Made by a program: the position numbers and the translations under genes | Part shown: piece after piece, positions 1-8,300 of the stretch | Numbering within the stretch: the first letter of the stretch is position 1 | How the letters are laid out: each line of letters starts with the position of its first letter | Assembly: GCA_036244855.1 (NCBI GenBank) | Contig: BQKZ01000814.1 | Coordinates: forward strand, 1 to 13,247 | DNA: 13,247 nt | DNA from: Temnopleurus reevesii | Lineage: Eukaryota; Echinodermata; Echinoidea; Temnopleuroida; Temnopleuridae | Direction: 5' to 3' | Notes under the pieces: generated by a model | Database searches by the model: none | Seen by the model: the letters and a program-made list of their open reading frames with translations, nothing else | What the model was told of the DNA's origin: nothing

Positions 1-458
1 GGCGTCAAAGAAGTCGGTAATATAGTAGAATATTTTGAGGCCGTTAGTGGATGTGCAAACGGCGTCAAAATTGATCCATATATAGACGTTCAATAAGGCC
101 TTAAAATCACTCGTATGTTACAGACGTCCGAATCGACGAATTTCGTCATTGTAAAATAACGCCTTTAAATTGATGTGCATAACTTAATGAATGGCGCCCG
201 TATATTCGCGCAGCAATCGGCGATCGCCAAGCGACATGGGACGGGTGTTTTCGGCCGCCTGCCTGGTGATTTGAGCCTCCATAGGGATTGTGTTGAAGCG
301 CACGTGCGCTTATTTGGGCGCGCATTTAACCTAAGTGCGCGCCATGTGCGCGCCATAGACAAACTGCATGAGGTTTGGTGGCCGATTATACCAGGATGGC
401 CGGAAACCGGTCCTTGTACGGTATGAATTTTATGATGATGATGATGTATGTTACTATG
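1..458. other. Upstream flank with CpG-rich stretch, no gene identified
   Basis: Positions about 170-400 are much richer in CpG and GCGC words than the rest of the window (GGCGATCGCC palindrome at 220-229, several GCGCGC-like words at 310-352). This could be a promoter or 5'UTR-exon region of GOLGA5, or part of a dispersed repeat; the sequence alone does not decide. GGCGTCAAA occurs at both 1 and 61. The short + and - frames here do not resemble any domain I know. A short (GAT)n lies at 432-446. Confidence 0.4.
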
Positions 459-983
459 TATGGTAGGGGGCTCCTCCTCTGCGCCAGGTCGGAGGTCCCT
501 CATCTGCGCCTCATTGACATACGCGATGTAACTCGCGCGCTCGATGAAATCAAGACTTTTTCTTGAAAATCTCCAACCGCGTGTAAAGTGAATGGGATGC
601 AGAGAAGGGACCCAAATATTTTGAACGCCAAAAATTAGAGGGGTTTATATTTCATCTAAAATGACATTGTTCCTGGTCAGATTCTGCCGAGATATTTCTC
701 ATAATCTTCAGGATCTGATATTATCACAAATATCCTTAAGATTATGTGTGAGAAATATCTCAGCAAAATCTGACCAGGATCAATGTCATTTTAGATGACA
801 TATACACCCCTCTCATTTTTGCAGTTCAAAATATTTGGGTCCCTTCTCTGCACCCCATTCACTTTACACGCAGTTAAGATTTTCGGGAAAAAGTCTTGAT
901 TTCACCGAGCGCGCGAGTTACATCGTGTATGTCAATAAGGCGCAGATGAGCAACCTGGCGCAGAGGAGGATGCCCATACCATA
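459..983. mobile_element. 525-bp fold-back (long inverted repeat) element
   Basis: Arms of about 250 bp (459-714 and 732-983) are near-complete reverse complements around a 17-base spacer. Matching words include CTCCTCTGCGCCAGGT, CATTGACATACGCGATGTAA, GTGAATGGGATGCAGAGAAG, CCCAAATATTTTGAAC and AAAATGACATTG. The right arm carries the complements, with scattered substitutions. The outer ends read roughly TATGGTA. It is a MITE-like or fold-back element that could fold into a long hairpin if transcribed. No coding capacity. Confidence 0.88.
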
Positions 984-1105
984 TAATCATGAAGATAATG
1001 ACAACTAGTACAAAGAAGCTTTTGTAGAATGAATATCGGCAGGTATCAGATAAGAACATCAGATATCATTTATTAAAATATGAGGTCTACAGGTATGGTA
1101 TGTAC

Positions 1106-1374
1106 TATGGCCTGGGCATCCTCCTCGCCAGGTCTTTCATCTGCGCCTCATTGACATACGCGATGTAACTTGCGCGCTCGCTGAAATCGAAACTTTTTCC
1201 TGAAAATCACCAACCGCGTGTAAAGTGAATGGGATGCAGAGAAGGGACCCAAATATTTTGAACGCCAAAATTGTGAGGGGTGTATATTTCATCTAAAATG
1301 ACATTGTTCCTGGTCAGATTTTGCTGAGATATTTCTCACACATAATCTTTAGGATATTTGTGATAATATCAGAT
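1106..1374. mobile_element. Half copy of the fold-back element, reverse orientation
   Basis: 1106-1374 is the reverse complement of about 706-983 of the full element: the right arm plus the central spacer, ending GATATTTGTGATAATATCAG. The other arm is missing and unrelated AT-rich sequence follows. The segment between the two copies (984-1105) is unique. Confidence 0.85.
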
Positions 1375-1743
1375 TAAAATTGAATTTGATTTTCATTGAC
1401 TTCATACTTTTTTCAAGCTGAAAGTTTAGGTGCCCAGACGTGCGACCTCCCATCATACCTCATTGTAATATGTGAGATATTCCTCCAAAATGATTGTAAA
1501 TAATCCTACCAACAGTTTTTAAAGTCCATCATTTGTTTATGAAATTGAGTTTTTATGGAAATAGATGTTCCAAATAAACATTTCTCGCAGGGTGATGTTG
1601 CTAGGTATCGGCTTTGATAGAGAGATTCCCCAGAAGTTTAATTGAATGTAGAATTTTAGAAATACTTGATATCTTTAAAAACACATCCATTATTGTAAAT
1701 TAATTTTCAAATATATTTAGTATATTTATCATTTTTTTTCCAG
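1375..1743 (+). other. AT-rich sequence upstream of first coding exon (probable intron)
   Basis: No repeat or gene is seen. The end, with eight T then CCAG, is a convincing 3' splice site at 1743, so this is probably the end of an intron in the 5'UTR. Confidence 0.6.
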
Positions 1744-2307
1744 ATCTCTAGCCGGAGAGGAAAATAAGCTCTGTAAGCATGGCATGGATGTTGAAAGGTG
1801 CTGAAAACTTCCTCAATAATTTGGACCAGTCTGCGTCACATGCGATTGGAGGGAAAGAAACCGAGAATGCTCCTACCCAGAAGAGTCTCATGCATCAAAG
1901 TCTTCCAGCTGACTCAAGACACTTCTCCTCTGCTGCAATGTCAGGCAACCCTGCGAGCTCCATGAGCCTATCCGCGACAGAGCTCGCTGGCAGCGCCAAT
2001 ATGAAAAGAACTTCAAGCGAAAGTGCATTAGCATCGTCGTCACCGACGCCTGGATGTCAGAGGTCAAGGACTCCCACTGTGCCGACGAGTAAATCAAAGA
2101 AAGAAGATGATGATGAAAAGCTGTTTGAGTTCCTGAACAGTCCCTCTGCGTCTTCTCAAGAGAGGAGGAAGAAATCGAACGGGAATACAAGCGGGCGTCA
2201 CTCCAGACAATCTAGTACATCGTCGAACATATCAATCAAGAGTGCGAGAACTGAGAGTAGCAGTGCTACTAATGCTGGCTTTGTGGTCATTCCTCACCAA
2301 CAACAAG
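1744..2307 (+). CDS. GOLGA5: GOLGA5 first coding exon: 5'UTR 1744-1778, coding 1779-2307 (residues 1-176)
   Basis: A T-rich tract followed by CAG at 1741-1743 looks like a 3' splice site. The exon therefore probably begins at 1744 with 35 bases of 5'UTR, and a noncoding exon should lie upstream. The ATG at 1779 is the first in this exon, with A at -3 and G at +4. Residues 1-17 match the conserved golgin-84 amino end. Residues 50-165 are rich in Ser, Thr and basic residues and are probably disordered. An acidic stretch followed by LFEFLNS lies at about 109-121. The exon ends CAACAAG at 2307 before gtatta, in phase 1. The open frame continues 28 codons into intron 1, but that extension has no golgin similarity. 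Confidence 0.92.
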
Positions 2308-5300
2308 GTATTATAGAGTGCTACAGATTGTGTTTCATCAAGTCATTTCAAAAGTTGAGAACGACTTTAAGAAAGATTCAAATTCATTTTTGAGTGATGT
2401 GTCGGGGTATAATTTTCCTGGTTTGCATTGAACTTTGCTATGCATTTTAGCAGGGTTGCTATACAAAGTATATTTTGTTTTGAAAGTATTTCCTCAATGT
2501 CTGAAACTGCTAATCAAATGTGAAAAGTGAAATCATTCCCTGTGTCTCCTCGTAGGATTCTCAATCACCACAAGTACTACAGTTACAGCCATTAAAAAAA
2601 AATCGCTCTTAAAGTTGGTATCTGTGTGAAACTCCACCTTGCGCAAATTACTCTTGACAGGGGGTTATTGAAAATATTTCCTCAATGTTTGAAACTGCTA
2701 ATCAAATGTGAAAAGTAAAATTATTCCCTGCACTTCCTGTCAGCAAACTTATTATTACTTATTGTCTTTAAGAATCCATTTTAATCCATCAATGCTTATT
2801 TTGTTTTAAATCTTTAAAAGGTTGAATCAATAAATGTATCAGTACCCAAGGCCATGATGAAAAGAATCATCCTTTTTTTGTGAAGAATTGAAAAGGGGGA
2901 TTATTTTTAACAATATGATATCATAAACTGCTTGTAGAGAAGTGCATGAATTACGCCATATCATGTGACATAACATTGCCAATTTGCATGGTAAACAACT
3001 GTTGAGTCTTAACATTGAAATATTCTTAACTTTCTTATTTATTGTCCGATATGCTTCAAACTTTATCTTCAACAAATATGTTCATTTTTCAATCAATTGG
3101 TTGATTATTCCCTGTATTCAGAAGAGCAAGTGGAGTCCAGTGAGCCTAACAGTAACGATACATCTCCAGGAGGAGAGCCCGCGGAGACAATAGCAGGACC
3201 ACTCCAGGGGGATCCACATTCACAGCAGCTCTCATCGCTGGAGCTGGAGAATAAGCTGCTACGTCAGGAGGTATCCTCTCTCAATCATGAGATGACGACT
3301 GCGCTCGAACGCACCAAGAAATCAAGCAATGGTATGTGTGCAGAATTCTCCCTATCGCATATAGCTCTCCGAATATGAACGCATGCGGCGCACTAGTTAT
3401 TTTGGCCCAGATTCTTGGCACAGGTACTTCCGGTAACATTAGCGCGTTTTCAATAGTGTATTGCTTTCTACAGTAAACTTTGTCAGCGGCTTGTAGTGTC
3501 ATATTTTTTCATTGATCTTTGCGAATAAAAGCATCATTATAGATATTTTTCTTTCATATCTGCATTTATTTGTTATATGGGTTTCTTTTGCGAAGCGGCC
3601 CAATGCTGGGCTTCTAACGCAAAACGAAGGAATTACGTTGAATACCCATGGATGGGATCCGTGACTTGGGTGAAGTTTCCAACTAACCCGCAACAGCGTA
3701 GAGTTTGGAAAAATCTCCTTCGAAGAAAAGATCATTTCAAACTGATTTCAACCTCCAGACATTTTTCCCAGAGTGATATATTACCGGATGGCAATGCAAA
3801 TACCCATCCGAGGTATTTCTATTGGAACAATTTTGGACAGGATGAAACAAGAAGGGAAAGAGTGCTCCAATCGACCGCCGGGGTTGCGGAGTAAACATTC
3901 GTTGCTTTCCTCGCGAGAGTTTCAAGTTCATTCTTGCGATTTCCAGCATTTCTCAGAGCTAGAAAGTCATTTAATTGAGACACAGACATTCGTTGAAATT
4001 CGTCATCGGGTCTATCCATGTTTGACCGTGGAGGAGATGTATTAAAATTGAAAATTATTTGGCGACGATCGTAGATTGAAATTTTGTATGTAGTATACAG
4101 TGAAATCAAGATGGCGCGCGCTTTATCCCGGAAGTGGGCGTGCCAAAGCCAAAGTGCGTTATATCGTTATCATAAGGTGATAACGGCTATATGCGATAGG
4201 AAGAATTGATAATCAATGTGAATTGTTAAGTAGATAGTGTATTAGAATATTCAAGAACATACACCTGAGACAAATGCCTTAATACAAGACAAACGACTTT
4301 CACCCTAATCAAAATGGGGGGGGGGGGGGGGGGGGGGATGTGGATTTGGCTTGACGGCTGTATCAGCAACAGAACCAAGTGCTGACTGCATAATGTGCAT
4401 GTTTGAAAAACAATATGAAGAAAATATCACAAAGGGTTTTGTTTTGTAAACATGAATTGGCATTCAAATATCAAAATGTAGGAGCAAGACCAGATGGGAA
4501 AATTTTCATCTGGAACTCAATGTTCTGTGGAAAATGTGATTATAAGGGTAATTGTCTTTGGGGGCGTCGTTTGAAAGTTGCAATTGATCGCAAATCAGTT
4601 GCAAATTGTAACATGCATTTTCATTCGCGCATGATATGCGCTTCTAACAAGACAATGATTTTGATTAGCACGTTCCGATCAACTGCAACTTGCGATCATT
4701 TCTAACTTTTGAACAACACCTGATTGTAAAAGGGCAATATTCAAGATTGACATCTAAGTCAGAAGTGTTCGCAGGTGGATCGTATTTATGTATCTTAAAT
4801 GTGTAGTCATGACAACATTGATTCTTGAAAGAATAATGTTTAGCATGTATCGCATGACTGATGTCTGGAATGAAACCATGCATGTTATTAAAACAATCAG
4901 TGGATATTCAAAATTGATGGACGTAGGTTTGTGTATGGTAGAAAACGAGTATGCATCTGATGTGCACATCAAATGAAAAGTGCGCAACTGATGTGTGCAG
5001 CATTTATTGCGCACATCAGAAGTGCACTCATTTTCTACCGTCCACAAGCCTCCATACCCCAATTTCGAAAAACCACTATTGACTATTGATTTTCCATAAC
5101 ATGTTGTTGAGTACAATAGATTCTTTCAATTATTTTTAATTTATAGAGTTACATCAATTGAAGGAGGAGGTTAAACGCAGACAGACCCAAATATCCAACT
5201 CAGATGCTGTAGTTCGTCAACTGCGTATGCGAGAGGATGATCTGAACGAGGAGATTAACGCCAAGAATTCCCAGCTAGCCGTCCTGAGAGTGAGACTACA

Positions 5301-8300
5301 AGAAGCCGATCAAGCGATCAAATCAAAACAGCAGCTTATTGATAGCCTTCAAGATGAAAAACAAAGGTATACTTATTTTCTTTTCCACTTTTTGTATTCA
5401 TATTTGATACCAAATGTAATACTTTGGGGTGACTATATTCTAAACATTGCATGAATATTACATTACATTTACAGAAAGAGCATTCATTCACTAATCGTGT
5501 AAAGATAGTCTACCATCAAACCAAGAAATTTTTTCCCTAATAAATAGGTTCTTTAATCATGTGCATAGAATTTTCAATTCTTTATTTGTTATAAGCACAA
5601 AGTGTTCTATTGAAAAGAATATGATGAGAACCTGAGCTCCTAACATAAAAGAGAATCTGGTCATTAGATTCCCATAACAATTTAATTAGGATCACCTAAA
5701 TGGAACATTTAGATTTGCATTTTTTTGATGCTAACCCACGAGCAACTTCGCAACAAAACACAGGAAGAGTGTCAAGACAAGAATATTTCTTTCCTTAGAA
5801 TGTGTGCCCTTACACCATGCTTAGTCAAAAGATTTTTGAGGAACTTGCAAATTTATGTTAACATAATGAGATTATTTTGGAGACAATCATAAAGCTAAAT
5901 TACTTGCAGATTATAGCCGAGTTCTATTCAATATATTTGAACAAAAATTAGCCTATTTTTGCACTTAGCAGCAATGTTGATCAGTACCTATAAGTCATGT
6001 TTTCCTGTACTGTACATACAACTTTTTTTTTGTGATGCAGGATATTACGAGACCACAGTGATTCAAGTGGGATGCAAAGCCATGCATTAGACTCTATCAA
6101 TGATAAACTTGTCGAGTCGGAACTTGCCTTGAAAAGAGAGAAACAATTTCATCGGACAGCTCAAGTAAGTTAAAACTACTTTTTTTTTTTCTTTTTTTTT
6201 TTTTTACATGCGTTATGTATCCTGTGGAAAATTTCTCATCAGTCAAAGACAATATTTGATTAATCTTTGATAGTCCTTCAAAGTCTTCCCAAACCCTTTT
6301 CTTATGTCTTTGAATTTTTTAAGCACTGACTGAAATTTATATATAATTTGTAACTTGGCATGGTTTGGAGAAGATTGCAAAACGTTTCTTGACATAGTGA
6401 AATGAAAAAAATATCCTAAGCACCTTGTTGAATTTAAGAAAAAAAAATCAGTTGGAAAAAAGAAGAAATTATTAAATTAACCAAAATTATGTTTTTTCCT
6501 TATCTTGTTTCTCATGTTTAGTTTTGCAACTTCATTGTATTAATCTACATCTGTTCAGGAAAGTAAAAAAAGTTAGTATTATGTTTTGATTCTAGAATAA
6601 TCATTACACTTTTGGTTATTAATCTTTAGACAGAATTTATGGAGAGGCAGGGCAAAATGGAAATGGAGCAGCATACTTTAGCAGAATCTCTATCATCAGT
6701 TCAGAAGAAATTAGCTGAAGAAAAAGGTATCTACTACTTCTTTTCCTTGATGTTTGGGATGTATTTGTACTGGATATTTATCATTTCTCTTTATTGAAAT
6801 GAGCTACTTATATTTTATTAATCATCAAGAAGCTCTGAGAGTTGTCACAGTTAGTGTAAATGAAAAAAAACTTAACGTTAAATTAAAGGCATTGTATAGC
6901 ATAATTTTCATCTAAAAAAATCAACTGCAAGATCCTACATGCTACCATAAGGGTTGATGGTGTTGAATGAATAAGCTGTGAAAGAATTAGGCTTCAAAAT
7001 CAATGTTAAGTACTCCAAAATGGCTAAAATACAAAATATGACCTGCATATGCACACTTTGCAGAAATGAATTGTCCATGGTACACTTTATCAAATCTTCA
7101 TTGATATCATGATAGTCTTTGGATGTTCTCATTGAATGGAGAAAAATCAAATGAAAAAAATGAAAACTGTAGCAAAATCAGACATCTCTTTAAAAGTAAT
7201 GAATTTTCAAAATCACAGAGATATGTTGATCACTGCCGCTGATGGGGATCCGAGTGGCTAATAGGCAATGTTGACGGAATCTGTGACGTAATGTCGGACA
7301 ACTCCTCATTTACTTTGTACATAAAATTTTTAATGATGAAAATTTTAAAAATTGATTTAGAATGTATGAAGGTTTCAATATGATTCTTCACAAAATACAC
7401 GCAGAAGCGATAAATTAATGCTAAACTCAAGCGGAAAATCAAGATTTTGATGACATTTCCCCCCAAAATGAAGAAAATGCAATATTCAATGAGCGCACAA
7501 TATTTCCAGGGGGTGATTCCCCTTTTCATGAATTAACGTTGGAATAGAATTAAGTTACAAGAATAGGACATGTTATTAAAGTTCTGTTTCATGAATGTTC
7601 TATATCCAGTGCATTCCAAAGAGGTATATGAGCAGTTAAGAAGCATCAAGAACAGTGCAGAGGAAGCCAAACAAGAGCTCACAGATTACAAACAAAAGGC
7701 TACAAGAATTCTACAAGTGAGTAAAACTCTACTTAACGTGCCAACCCTAACCATATTCCTCACTTTCTTCATAGTCTTTTTTATCATAAGAGAGTGGAAT
7801 TGTATTTCCAGATTTACTCACAAAATTCAGAATATGGCAATGTCATTATTTGTTGAACTATCACCTTGGAAACTTTTTTTTCTTCAAATCTACAGATATG
7901 AAGTATTTACAGATGTGATTGGCAAGGAAAGACAAACTTGCAGTATGCAAAGAAACTTTCCAAATTGTATTATATATTTGTCTTATTATCCAGCTAGACA
8001 GATGGATAGGAAAGTTCTGTATAGAAACTGATTTCCATGGATATTGATACTCTCTATTGAGGGTAATAATGGAAACAATACACTTTTCGGTGGGCATATG
8101 GTGCTTTTCGAGCTGACATTTGTGTTGTGGTTTAATTTTTACACATCTTTCACTGATGCCCTTTCAAAAATGTCCTCCTGATAGAAGTTTTACAATTATA
8201 AGTCTTATATACCTGAATGTCAATGTCTTTTAAATCATGATATACATTTTGCAGAGTATGTTAAATAGTATATAGTTGCTTTTTAGCTGTAATACAGATT

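Larger units (their letters stand above)
2308..3121 (+). other. GOLGA5: GOLGA5 intron 1
   Basis: An 814-bp AT-rich intron with donor gtatta and acceptor ctgtattcag. Its only visible structure is a direct repeat of about 70 bp, listed separately. Short reading frames inside it look random. Confidence 0.85.
3344..4207. mobile_element. 864-bp terminal-inverted-repeat element in intron 2, carrying THAP-like and SAP-like frames
   Basis: The left end, AATTCTCCCTATCGCATA then TAGC (3344-3365), is the reverse complement of 4186-4207 with one mismatch in 22; the inner 15 bases match perfectly. The arms seem to continue in degenerate form. Both inner flanks, read inward, contain TTGGCAC, then ACTTCCGG (3426-3433 and, on the - strand, 4135-4128), then GCGCG. 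A direct repeat AGAATT at 3342-3347 and 4202-4207 could be a target duplication, though it overlaps the arms, so the exact boundaries are uncertain. THAP fingers are known in P and Kolobok transposases, but no catalytic transposase domain is visible. This looks like a nonautonomous or gene-fragment-carrying element. Confidence 0.72.
3332..5146 (+). other. GOLGA5: GOLGA5 intron 2, repeat-rich
   Basis: A 1,815-bp intron with donor gtatgt and acceptor AATTTATAG. It contains an inverted-repeat element with THAP-like and SAP-like frames (3344-4207), a run of 22 G (4316-4337), a degenerate inverted repeat (about 4568-4720) and a fold-back repeat (about 4898-5080). All are listed separately. The element begins only 12 bases after the donor. 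Confidence 0.9.

Noticed and set aside
1888..2190. 100-codon open frame on the - strand across the first coding exon
   Set aside because: It is antisense to a clearly coding exon, has Ser/Thr-rich translation mirroring that exon's composition, and shows no domain.
3737..3949. - strand frame opposite the THAP-like frame
   Set aside because: No domain similarity; a shadow of the + strand frame.
7570..8031. 153-codon frame around exon 6
   Set aside because: Only 7610-7716 has golgin similarity; the rest is read-through past a good gtgagt donor.
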